Assembly (NCBI GenBank): GCA_963675135.1
Contig: OY776121.1
Location: 76,406,875-76,470,874 of the forward strand
Length of the DNA stretch: 64,000 nucleotides
Reading direction: 5' to 3'
Source: Galeopsis tetrahit
Lineage: Eukaryota > Streptophyta > Magnoliopsida > Lamiales > Lamiaceae
The position numbers were made by a program, and so were the translations under genes. The notes beneath the pieces were generated by a model. The model had not been told where the DNA came from. It saw only the letters and a list, made by a program, of their open reading frames with translations, and did no database searches. Shown in pieces: positions 34,549-45,800 of the stretch (the first letter of the stretch is position 1; each line of letters starts with the position of its first letter).

Positions 34549-37500
34549 ATGACCACACCAACCATGTCACCTTCGCTCATCACCTTCAAAAGATTAGCAC
34601 AGATGTCCTTCAAACTCACCTCTACCAACTATGGAGCCTGGTCATTCCAGCTCCGTCTTCTCCTCACAGGTCATAACCTCTTTGGATACGTCTTGGGTAC
34701 GCACCCATGCCCACCTCCCACAATTCCAGCCACAGATGGCACCACCACCACTGTTCCCAATCCTGCACATGAGTTGTGGGTGTGTCAGGACAACCTTATC
34801 TTTTCGACCTTGGTTGGATCCATGTCACCAGAACTGATTCCCTTCGTTGCATCGACAAAAACCTCCTGTGAAGTTTGGTCGATGCTTGAAAGCATGTATG
34901 GGAAACCTTCACGAGGCCGCATTCTTGCCTTCAAAACTAAGTTTCAGGCCCTATCTAAGGGTGCTCGGTCGGTCTCTGACTTTCTCATGGAAGTTCACTT
35001 TGTGGTCGACGAGCTCGCTCTCCTCGGCGTAGCCTCTGATGCCGAGGACGTCACTCTCCAGGTCCTAACAAGCCTTGACGAGTCCTACAATGACATTGCC
35101 AATGTCATCCAAGCCCGAGAGACTCCAATCTCATTTGCCGAGCTCTGCGACAAGCTCCTGAGTGCTGAAGTTCAAATTGCCTCACGACCGTCCTCGGCCC
35201 TAGTCCCTGCGACTGCCCTAGCCGTTGGTAAAATCCACTATCGCTCCTCGCAACCTGATTCGAGGCCCAGATCCTCTGATGCTCGTCCTCGCCAGCCCGC
35301 ACAACGGCCCTACCTTGGCACCTGTCAATACTGCCGAACACCGGGTCACACTGCTCGCACCTGTCCCGAAATCCCTTCGGCACCCTCGCACTTCACACCA
35401 CTGGTCGGCCAGCTTCGGCCAACTCCACAAGGCAACTTTGCACCACCTCCGTCTCGTCGACCTAAAACTAATGCTTGCCCAGCTTACTCGGCGCACTCAG
35501 CCTCCTCGTCCCATCCATCCGACCACTGGATCCTCAACTCTGGTGCATCTCATCACATCACCAATGACCTCGCCAATCTGTTTATCCACTCGCCCTTAGA
35601 TGGGCCTGACAATGTTGAAATTTATGATGGTAAAGGTTTACACATATCTCACACTGGCTCGATGCACTTTAATAACCTTGAATCTCTCAGTTTTTCGAAT
35701 GTCTTGGTCGTCCCACACATCTCGAAAAACTTAATATCAGTCTCTAGCCTCTGTCGTGATAATGATGTTAACATTGTTTTTGGGCGTTCTTCCTTTCAGG
35801 TGCGGGATGGTCATTCGGGGAGCATTCTCCTCGTTGGGAGTCGTATCAATAATCTATACGTCTGACCGGCACTGCTCTCTATCTCCTCGCCACAAGCCTT
35901 CACTACTCAACACCTAACCACAACCACCTGGCATGCTCGCCTTGGCCACCCATCCACGAAAATACTTGCCCACACTCTATCTAAGCTCAATATTTCAGAT
36001 GCTTCGTCCAAACATTTCAATTGTAACTCTTGCTCTTGTATCAAAAGTCACAAACTACCTTTATATGAGTCTAGCATTATCTCGAATAAACCTCTTGATG
36101 TTATCTTTTCTGATGTATGGTCGTCGCCTGTTCTCTCCACTGAAAACTTCAAGTACTACGTTATATTCGTTGATCACTTCAATAAATACATTTGGGTCTA
36201 CCCCCTAAAACGGAAGTCTGATGTTCTACAAACCTTCATCACTTTCAAAACACTTGTTGAAACCCACCACCAAAAGAAAATCAAAACCCTTTACTCTGAC
36301 AATGGTGGTGAATACATTGCCCTTCGCTCCTTTCTCCAAACTCATGGCATTTCTCACCTTACCACCCCGCCACACAACTCTGAACATAACGGCATGTCCG
36401 AACGTCGCCATCGCCATGTGGTCGACACGGCCCTCGCCCTCCGTCATCATGCTTCCATGCCTCTTACTTACTGGCCCTATGATGTCTGTTCGGCCGCTTA
36501 CATCATCAATCGCCTACCCAAACCCAACCTCAACATGATCTCATCCTACCAAAAACTCCTTGCTCGCCCTCCCAATGTATCCAAACTCCGTGTCTTCGGC
36601 TGCCTCTATTACCCATGGCTTCGTCCCTACACCACTCACAAACTTGATCCTCGCTCACTTCCTTGCGTGTTCGTCGGTTACTCACTCACACAAAGTGCCT
36701 ATCTCTGTCTTGACCTTTCCACCAATTGAATCTACACCTCACGCCACGTTCAATTTGTCAAACAGTCCTTCCCCTTTCTTACTACCACTTCCCCTATCCG
36801 ATCACCATCTGACCCTATGCACACATCATCTCCTTCCTTTCCTATCACCTCCTCGCCTATTATTGGAGCGACCATCCCTACTACACCCATCACCAATGTT
36901 ACTCCCCTCGTCCCCGCTCCTAACCCTGTGCTCGCCCCTCCACATCCTGACGACCACCCCGTTGTCGACCAAACTCAGCCACCTCCCTCTCCCCTGCCGA
37001 CCACAACCTATGGCTTAAAGCAGGCTCCTCGCACATGGTACTATGCTCTCCGCTCATTCCTCAAGGAAATTGGGTTCACTTCCACCCACTCTGATGAATC
37101 TCTATTCATTTACAACAACAATGGGGTGGTCGCCTACTTCCTTGTCTATGTCGACAACCTTATTTTGACAGGCAACGACTCATCCATGCTCGCCCGTGCG
37201 GCTGCCGACCTCAGTGCTAAATTCTCTGTCAAGGACCTTGGTCCTCTTTCATATTTCTTGGGAGTGGAAGTCCTTCGATCTAAAAATTCTTGCCTTCTCT
37301 CCCAACGCAAATACATCACTGACCTGCTCGCCCGGTACAACATGATCGACTCCAAACCAGTTCAAACTCCATTATCCACCTCTGCTCGCCTAACACTCTC
37401 GGATGGCACTTCTCCCACTGACTCCACCCAGTATCGTCAAGTGTTCGGCAGTCTTCAGTATCTCCAGCTCACCAGACCAGATATTGCCTTTGTCGTTCAT

Positions 37501-37668
37501 AAGTTATCCCAGTTCATGCATGCACCCACCACCACTCACTGGAATGCCGTTAAACGACTACTATATACGCTACCTCAATGGTACAAGAGATGTTGGAATC
37601 AACATTACCCCCTCCTCATCCTCTTCACCCCACTGCTTCACAGATGCCGACTGGGCAGACAACCATGA
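34549..37668 (+). pseudogene. Copia II Gag-protease-integrase-partial RT
   Basis: Gag begins at 34549 (MTTPTMSPSL); zinc knuckle CQYCRTPGHTARTC; protease-like WILNSGASHHIT, where the catalytic Asp of the usual D(S/T)GA is Asn. A TGA interrupts the frame at 35863-35865 just before the pre-integrase HARLGHPS; the frame continues through the integrase (YSDNGGEYIAL, HNGMSERRHRH) to a second stop at 36727-36729. The same frame resumes and jumps from a proline-rich linker directly to YGLKQAPRTWYYALRSF, so the N-terminal part of reverse transcriptase is deleted. The YVDD box reads YVDN. A small insertion near 37560 then shifts the frame. Not functional. Confidence 0.88.
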
Positions 37669-38104
37669 TGATCGTACTTCCACAAGTGCATATGTTGTCT
37701 TTTTGGGGGCTAATCCTATCTCATGGTCGTCCAAAAAGCAGAGGTCTGTTGCTCGCTCATCTACTGAAGCTGAATACCGAGCCATTGCCTCAGCGGCCTC
37801 TGAAGTTCAATGGCTAGCATCCTTGCTCAAAGAACTACACTTTCCCATTTCCCCGGTCCCAGTCATCTACTGCGACAACATTAAAGCCACCTACTTATGC
37901 TCGAACCCCGTGTTTCATTCACGAATGAAGCACATTGCTATAGACTTTCACTTTGTTCGTGACCTCGTCAAAACTGCTCGGCTCCGCATCTCACACGTCT
38001 CGACTGCCGACCAGCTTGCCGATGCTCTCACCAAACCTCTCTCTGGTGCTCGCCTCCAACTTCTTATGTCCAAGATTGGATTATCCTATGGTACTCCATC
38101 TTGA
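37569..38104 (+). pseudogene. Copia II RNase H part (shifted frame)
   Basis: In the next frame the polyprotein continues RYLNGTRDVGINI, FTDADWADNHDD, SSTEAEYRAIA, YCDNIKATYL and HIAIDFHFVRDL to the natural stop at 38102-38104. All RNase H blocks are present. Confidence 0.85.
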
Positions 38105-38111
38105 GGGGGCA

Positions 38112-38299
38112 TATTAAAAATATATTTAAAGTAATATTTATATATTCATATGTAGGCCCAACTCATGTTACTTACGGGCCTTATCTATTAGCCCAATAAG
38201 ATTAGGTCAAGATTAGGTTAACCATTGCATTGTATAAATACCTCCTGTACATTCATTTGTAAAGTAATCAAGAAAATCATTTTTCTCATATTCTCTATA
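38112..38299 (+). repeat. 3' LTR of copia II
   Basis: 188 bases, TATTAAA...CTATA, followed by target-site duplication tatac. Confidence 0.92.
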
Positions 38300-38694
38300 T
38301 ATACAAATTGTTTTATGGATATACACATTAAAATATAATTAACTTTTGTATTAAAAATTTAGTAGAATATGGAACATCAAAGAGTGTAACCGAAAAATTG
38401 AATTAGATCAAGTGTATTTAGAATTATATTAACTTGCGGATTATACATAGGATACATTTATCTTCGGTTTAATTTTTTATTTTATTTTCTAAGTTTGATT
38501 AGTAGGTAATGCACGTTGAATAAACTTTATCATTGTACAGTAATCAACAAAATGTGTGAGACTACTCCCACACCGTACCCTATAAAAATTTAGAAAAAAA
38601 AAACTACTATAAATATGTAAATCAGGCCAGATTAAACTACTCTTGCTCTTTCGCATTAAATTGATATTCATAATTATAAATTAATGCTCTTTCA

Positions 38695-38697
<3 letters not shown>

Positions 38698-38752
<55 letters not shown>

Positions 38753-38973
38753 GTGAAAACTTCTTATTAATTAATCATCTGCAATCAACAAAAGGGCCTC
38801 ACTTGCGGACTATCAAAGGTCCTAGCTAGCAGCTCTAGCAAGTTGGTGAGCCATAATATTGACATCACGAATTCACGATAGACAAAAACAACCGAACAAG
38901 AAGGAATAGTTTCGATTAAATCTCCAAACACTGAGTTCGACTCCAAATGATTATGGAGTGCATCATCTACCAT
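38698..38973 (-). mobile_element. 5'-truncated LINE insertion (RNase H end and poly(A))
   Basis: A 276-base insert absent from the right block, flanked by the 13-base direct repeat tgctctttcatga (38685-38697 and 38974-38986). On the minus strand it reads VDDALHNHLESNSVFGDLIE, the C-terminal part of the RNase H-like domain of plant LINEs, and ends in a poly(A) tract followed by a (AT)n run (seen as poly(T) at about 38732-38749). These are the marks of target-primed reverse transcription. Non-functional. Confidence 0.85.
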
Positions 38974-39128
38974 TGCTCTTTCATGACTTGAAAAAACAAA
39001 AAATGAACCGTACGTACTATATTCATATATTTGTGATTAAATTTCTTTGTAAGAAAATAGAACATTGATATAGTACGTGGAGTTCGATCGACTACGGTCT
39101 CGTTGATTTTATTGTAGTAACATGCTCC

Positions 39129-39832
39129 TTACGACATTGATGGATATCTGCAATTTTCATAAGCTACAAACAAAAAATAATAATAATTTCATTAGTAACG
39201 ATGGAGATTTAATTATATACGTGAAATTAAAGACAGAAAAAGTGAGAGTAATATAATTACAAGGGTCTATTTTAGAAGACATGGCCAACATTGGGCCAGC
39301 ATATTTCCCTTTCATTGTAGAGCATATTCAGACAATAATTTGCATAATTTGGGACGATGCCCGGTCCAAAACATGGACATGCACGTCGATTTTATAAACT
39401 GACAATCTATTTGTCCACAACACCATTCCAAGAAACCTAACATTCTTCAGGCCGAACACTTAATGAAGTGATACACCACGCTTTTGCCTACCTAGCTAAA
39501 ATACATACATAGTATATTAAACTTGGTAATTAACAAAATAATTCTCTTCCAACAAATTCACACTCAGATATTTCAACATGCATGTGTATCATGCAAAACT
39601 TCATCTTTACTTACATAATAGCTCACCAGGATTTGGGCTAACAGTGTGTGATGAGTTCGCCCAGTACTGTTGATAGTAAACTAGAATTTATATTAATCAA
39701 TTTATTATATATATACTCACAATCTTAATTAAACGTAATTAGGTATAGATAAAATGACTTACATTAACACGTGATGCAACCATCAAGAGACTGCAAATAA
39801 GAAGCAAATTAATTGAGACTGTGTTTCTTCAT
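39129..39832 (-). pseudogene. X8/CBM43 pseudogene, copy 1 of the second X8 gene
   Basis: Aligned with the open gene at 57193-57742. It keeps the three-exon layout, with a start at 39832, but exon 1 has an in-frame TAA at codon 8. In exon 2 a one-base deletion after the SVRPE segment creates an immediate TAG, and a few bases are inserted further on. The last exon still ends YPSMS-like. It is therefore dead, while its partner in the right block is intact. Confidence 0.85.
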
Positions 39833-40262
39833 GAGATAATATATATTGCTGCAAAAAATATATAGTTTCTTTGAATTCTAACACTCTCTGCACATTGGTT
39901 TCGACGAATATTGAGACTTACACTTGCAATTATACAGTATATTATATATATAAAGCCAAAATACCCTAATCGAGATTCGAGAGTAATTATGACAAAGATT
40001 GCGAGGAGAAAGTAATTAAGTACTCTTGACTAAAAAGAAAACACAAAATCGATGGTCTACATTATTTTTGTTTGTGCCAAAAAGTCTAAAATATAGTCTC
40101 CTTTTTTTTAAGTGTAAAACGTCAAAATGTATCAATTTAATGAATGTTGTAAGTTTATAGGTAAAATTTAAAATTTTAAAAAATAAATGATGTTGTATTA
40201 ATTGGTGTGTATAAACAAAAATGAAATGAGACCATCATTTTAATTATCATTTAAGAAAGTTA

Positions 40263-40524
40263 CTCTCTCCTATTTAAAATATATGTCATCAATCATAAGC
40301 TAATGCACACATATTAAGAAAATAAATTATTTTTCATGTTACCCTTAATTAATAATTAATGGTTGTACATCTCATAAAAAAAAACACATTTATGTAAATA
40401 TTTAGTGATCTTAAGGTTAAATTTGAAAGAAATGTAATTACTTTACATTGAAAAGTGTAAAATGTCATATAATTTACAAAGAAAACGAAAGGTCAAAATG
40501 ACTTATATTAAGAATAGGAAGAAG
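40263..40524. mobile_element. Stowaway-like MITE
   Basis: Left end ctctctcctatttaaaatat and right end (other strand) cttcttcctattcttaatat are inverted repeats; TA flanks on both sides (40261-40262 and 40525-40526). 262 bases, no coding. It sits at the right edge of the left block. Confidence 0.7.
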
Positions 40525-40526
40525 TA

Positions 40527-41725
40527 TTAATTCATTCCCTTCTTAAGAGTTGACAAACTCGCTAAAACCACTTTGTACTTGAAAATTAAAAATAAAACTT
40601 GAACTAGAAAGATTTATAAAATTTGTGACATTACAAATACCTTCCTTTAAATTGACTTGTATTTTACAATTTACATTGTAACAAAAGAATTCGAAACTTA
40701 AGGCCGTATTTTTAATTTAAAAAGTGGAGTACAATTTTATTTAGACAATTATATATGCTATGGAGGGATATTCGGCCCTTAAACTAAAGCAATGGACTAG
40801 CCAAATATGCTATCAACTTTCTTTTTTTTCAAACTTAGATTGAAGCAGACATTCTTTGAGTGGGTTAGAGAGAAGACTCGTGAATTATATTTCAATCATA
40901 TTTGAATCATTGATGTAGAGCTTACTTCTTCATTAAAAAAAAAAAAAAAACTAACGCAATGGACGAGTGAATATACACACTGTCTATGACCCCACTAAAA
41001 GATACTCACTAATAAATAATTGATCAAATAAGTGGAGTATTATATAGACCAAAAATTATGGAGTGTGACGATGATCACAACCTTCAGTGTTTACATTATC
41101 ATATTATCATTTACACGACTATAAATTAATAGTACATGAGATGAGATCATATGATTACAAAATAAATTGTGATTAGATTTAAGCATAGAAAATCTCTCAT
41201 AAGAGATATTGTGATGGGCCGAAGGCTAATCGGTAGAGTTGTAAATGAGTCGACTCGACTTAAATGCGATATAGTTTAAATCTGTTTAAAATATTATTGA
41301 GCTTAAAATTTTTTTGTTTGATAATTAAACGAGTCGAACTTAAATAGTTTAATATATTTACACTAGATTTTTTTTTTAATTATTGAGCTCAACTCGAGCT
41401 TTAGAATGTACAAAAAAAACTTATTTGATATCTATGTTGAATCGAGTCTAACGAGCTTTTATCGAACTATTTCGAATCGAAAATTGATTTTTTTTTTTTG
41501 CTTAGTTTGGTGCACTTCGAAAGCCTACGTGGCAAATGGTCTACTTTGAATTAGTGCAGATGCTTTTGGAGAAAGAGTCTAAAAGTGGTATTAATTGAAA
41601 TTGACACGTTATCTTTGAGTACAATTGAAAAGCCCAAAAACAAAGAAAAAATAAAAAGATAAGATCATTTGAGAGCCATCATCAACTCTGCGAATCAAAG
41701 TATTAGGAACAATTTTTTTTAATAA
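40527..41725. other. AT-rich spacer
   Basis: No gene or complete repeat recognised in this stretch. Confidence 0.6.
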
Positions 41726-41734
41726 TTGTGTTAG

Positions 41735-41956
41735 GGGTAGGTCTGCTATGGACTCGAGTGCATGTTGTGCACCCTAGTCCATGTTGCACTTTTTGGTAAA
41801 TGATGTTGCACTTTTCAATTATTAAACTGTATAATAATATTTTTAGTAATAATTGAAAAGTGCAACACCATTTACCAAAAGTGTAAGTCAGTAAACTGAA
41901 AAGTGCACGTGGACTAGGGTGCACAGCATGCACTCGAGTGCATACTAGACTTTACC
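41735..41956. mobile_element. Mutator-like MITE, 222 bp, 9-bp TSD
   Basis: Flanked by a perfect 9-base direct repeat ttgtgttag (41726-41734 and 41957-41965), the size typical of Mutator-like elements. Almost the entire element is an inverted repeat: arms of about 90 bases containing actcgagtgcatg, tgcaccctagtcca and aaaagtgcaac can pair with each other. No transposase. Confidence 0.85.
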
Positions 41957-41965
41957 TTGTGTTAG

Positions 41966-42891
41966 TGGTGCTGAAGTTTTAAATTTGTTCCTTTATAATG
42001 CCTTTATATAATAGTGTTAAAACCATTCAGCTATTGCATTAGCCATTTGATAAAGTAAAATTATACTCCCTCACCCCATCTTAATGGCCTTTTACCAGAT
42101 TTTTTTGTCTTAAAATAATTGTTGGCAGATAATAAGCCCATTTTTTTTTTAATGCATACATTTTTTTTTTAGAAGTCAGTATGGTGTCATTTTATTGCTA
42201 AGACTCGGGAGCACATGAAGTACTCTGAGTATAAACATACATGAGAATACAAATTCAACATTTCAAATTTAGAAAAAGAATGCAATTGAAAATTGAAATG
42301 CAATGCATCACCTTAAAATTAAAAATTAAAGAATTTAAACCTACATGTAAATTCTAGAAATTAAAATTATTCAAAAGAGTTTTGAGAGTTTTTGTTTTGC
42401 AAGAGCAAGAATAGCATGGGGGTGTTGTAACGTGGCTAGTAAAAGGCTAGTCTTCGGTGAGACCATCTTATAAAATGGAATCTATGAAACGATTCTCCCT
42501 TAACTCTCATATATAAAAAGTCATAATGTTTGAATAAGAAGCGATAGTGTTTAAGTAAAAAGTAACCGTCATTTTTATTAAAAATATTACTCCGTATCAT
42601 TTTTTATGAAAAATTATCACTTTTTTTACGAATAGAAAAAAAAATATAGATTATCATACTAAAATTTTGAAATATGAGTTATCTGTCTCACAGAAAAAAA
42701 TTGGTACGGTCTCACACAAGTTTTTGCCGTTCCTAAAATATGTAGTTTTTTAAAATAAAAATAAAAATTACTAGTAAGGTTGGGTTTAAGAATAGAGTAG
42801 TGGCTCCCGCAAAAGAATTCAAATTCAATCAATGAATGGTGGCATATATATGTGTGTTGTTTATTTTGTGTGTTTATTGGAGTGGAATTAA
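41966..42891. other. Upstream region of the ABCG gene
   Basis: Non-coding. A Stowaway-like left end (tactccctcaccccatc) lies at 42065-42080 without a clear right end. A second small inverted repeat, gtgagacc near 42459 and ggtctcac near 42709, may bound a foldback MITE of about 260 bases. A core promoter for the ABCG gene must lie near the right end, but no convincing TATA box could be chosen (tatatata at about 42845 is a candidate). Confidence 0.45.
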
Positions 42892-45800
42892 ATGATGAAT
42901 AAAAGTGAAATAGAATTAAATGATGAAGAAGCTGTTTCCATTGATGAGAGACCAAAATCGTGTTTAATCGACGACAATGAGCGACATTTGTTGATTGAGA
43001 GGCTCATCAAACACGTCGAGCATGACAATCTCCGATTGCTGCACAACATTAGGAATAGAATGGATATGTACGTATATACACATATATTTATTGCCATAAC
43101 AAGTTGAAGTTAAAATCGTATTATTTGCAGGGTGTGTATGGCGTTTCCGAGCGTTGAAGTTAGATTTAACAAGTTGAATGTGGAAGCTGAGTGTGAGGTT
43201 GTGCATGGGAAGCCCCTCCCAACTCTCTGGAATTCTATTAGAAGCGCCATTTGGGTATTAATCTCACTAATTACCTACTACTAATCACTCTAATTGTTTA
43301 ATTAATTAAACACGTTTAACAGGACGCTGCAAGAGTATTTGGTTCACATTCGCAAGAGGCCAACATTAATATTATTAACCATGTTAGTGGCGCCATAAAG
43401 CCTGCAAGGTATAATCCCTAATTGTATGTTACTACTTTACAATCTGCATTATTGACTTGAGAATTGTTGAATTTACTGCTGCAGAATGACTCTGTTACTT
43501 GGACCTCCAGGATGTGGGAAAACTACATTTTTGAAAGCCCTTTCAGGAAATTTGAACAAATCGCTCAAGGTTTATTTATTTTCTACTTACTGTTAAATGA
43601 ATATGTTAAAGTTAGTTGTAGAGCTCTTATCTATTGGACCTATATTAGTAAATACACCCTTATTCTCATTTATTGTATAGGCCCATCTTAGTTCTCTATG
43701 GGCTCTCTTATAAAGCCCATTAGGGTTATGTTAGACCTAACTATCTCATGTATAAATACCCATTGTAAATCATCTTTAGCAACTAATCAAGAAATCATAT
43801 TTCCAATATTCTTTATTTATCTATATGGTATCATCGAGTCATTTGGCTCACGCCTGATCCAAAACCTAGCCGCCGCCGCCGCTACAAACCCTAGCCGCCG
43901 CCGCCGCTACACATTCTGCCGCCGCCGCCTTCGCCTCAGAAGTGCCGCCGCCGCCATTCGTCTTACGACGTCTCTCTCATTGCTGCTCCTCCCCTCTCTC
44001 CGCTGCTCCACTCAACCCAATGGCCGCTTCTCCTCCATCACCGATCACCTTCAAAGGCCTTACAAATATGTCCTTGAAGCTCAACTCCACCAACTATGAC
44101 GCTTGGTCTTTCCAGCTCCGCCTTCTCCTCACTGGACACAACCTCCTAGGCTATGTCTTGGGCACACATCCATGTCCCTCGGCTACAATCCCAGCAGCCG
44201 ACGGCACCACCAACACCACTGCCACCGTTCCCAACCCTGCACACGACCTGTGGGTGTGTCAATAACTTATATGTCTGGCCGGCACAAATGTCCATCGTCC
44301 CTCCACAAGCCTTCACCACTCAACATCTCACAACGACCACCTGGCATGCTCGCCTTGGCCACCCATCAACAAAAATACTTGCTCACACTCTCTCTACACT
44401 TAGCCTATCCAGTGCACCTTCCAAACACTTCAACTGTAACTCGTGCTCATGTATCAAGAGTCACAAACTACCATTTTATGATTCAAGCATTAAATCTACT
44501 AAACCACTTGATGTTATCTTTTCTTATGTTTGGTCGTCGCCTATCCTATCTCCTGATAATCTAAAATACTATGTGCTATTCGTTGATCACTTTAGCAAAT
44601 ACGTATGGGTGTACCCCCTAAAAAGGAAATCGAATGTACTTTCCACATTTACCACATTCAAAGCCCTTGTTGAAAACAACTTTCAAAACACGATCAAAAC
44701 CTTTTACTCTGACAATGGGGGAGAGTTCATTGCTCTTCGCCCCTTTCTTCAATCTCATGGCATCGCCCACCTCACCACCCCGCCTCACACCCCCGAACAT
44801 AATGGCTTATCCGAACGTCGCCATCGCCACGTGGTTGACACAGCCCTTGCCCTTCTTCACCATGCTTCCATGCCCCTTATCTATTGGCCCTATGCTGTCT
44901 GCTCGGCAGCCTACATCATAAATCGTCTTCCTAAGGTTAACCTCAACATGTTATCCTCCTATGAAAAGCTCACTGCTCGCCCACCCAATCTAGCCAAACT
45001 CCGCATATTTGGCTGCCTCTGCTATCCTTTACTTCGCCCTTACACAAATCACAAACTTGATCCTCGCTCCACTCCATGTATCTTTATTGGATACTCGCCC
45101 ACGCAAAGCGCCTACCTATGCCTTGATCGCTCCTCAAACAGAATCTACACCTCGCGGCATGTTCAATTCGTTGAGCATACGTTCCCCTTTTCCACCCCCC
45201 TCCTCATCCATCTCCCTTGGCGACCTCCATCTCCTCGCCACCCACCTCCTCCGATTCCAACTCCTCGCCCATTCTCCTAGCCCCTCCACTACCCAATTCT
45301 ATCACACCTGTCCTCGCCCCTGACCCAGTGCCGACCACGCCTCCGCCGACCACAACTGCACCTGCTCTCCTCCACAATCCAGTCCCAACCACACCTCAAC
45401 TCGCCACACCCACACCTGACATCACTGTGCCGACCGATGCTCCCCCACGACCTTCTGTACCTCGCATGGTCACTCGAGCTCAGAATCACGTATTCAAGCC
45501 TAATCCGAGGTATGGTCTTACTTCCACTGTTGCTTCTGACATTGAACCAAGCTGTGTCTCCTAGGCACTCAAAAACGAAAATTGGCGAGCAGCCATGTCG
45601 GCCGAATTTGATGCCCTTCTTCAGAATGGCACTTGGGACTTAGTTCCACCCACTACATCTCAAAATGTGGTCGGCTCCAAATGGGTGTTTCGTATTAAGC
45701 GAAAACCAGATGGCACATTGGACAAATACAAGGCTCGTCTGGTCGCCAAAGGCTTTCATCAGCGACCAGGTGTTGACTTCACTGAAACATTCAGCCCCGT

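Larger units (their letters stand above)
34219..38299 (+). mobile_element. Ty1/copia element II, degenerate
   Basis: LTRs at 34219-34405 and 38112-38299, target-site duplication tatac (34214-34218 and 38300-38304), primer site tggtatcatcg at 34406 and polypurine tract ttgaggggg before the 3' LTR. The empty site is visible in the right block near 56560, so it inserted after the duplication. The LTRs differ at about eight positions plus one indel, so it is clearly older than copia I and III. The coding region has two nonsense codons, a frameshift and an internal deletion. Confidence 0.95.
31966..40262 (+). repeat. Duplicated block, left copy (ABCG 3' end + two X8 genes)
   Basis: Aligns with 52502-58270 in the same order and orientation: ABCG last exon, first X8 gene, minisatellite, non-coding stretch (for example aagaatgcgtctaataata), second X8 gene, and a tail ending near tgttgtattaattggtgtg. 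Only the left copy carries copia II (34219-38299) and a LINE insert (38698-38973). Only the right copy carries the hAT/MITE nest and a SINE. Confidence 0.88.

Noticed and set aside
42450..42735. Foldback MITE with gtgagacc/ggtctcac ends
   Set aside because: The inverted repeat is short and no target-site duplication was found, so it is only mentioned within the upstream region entry.
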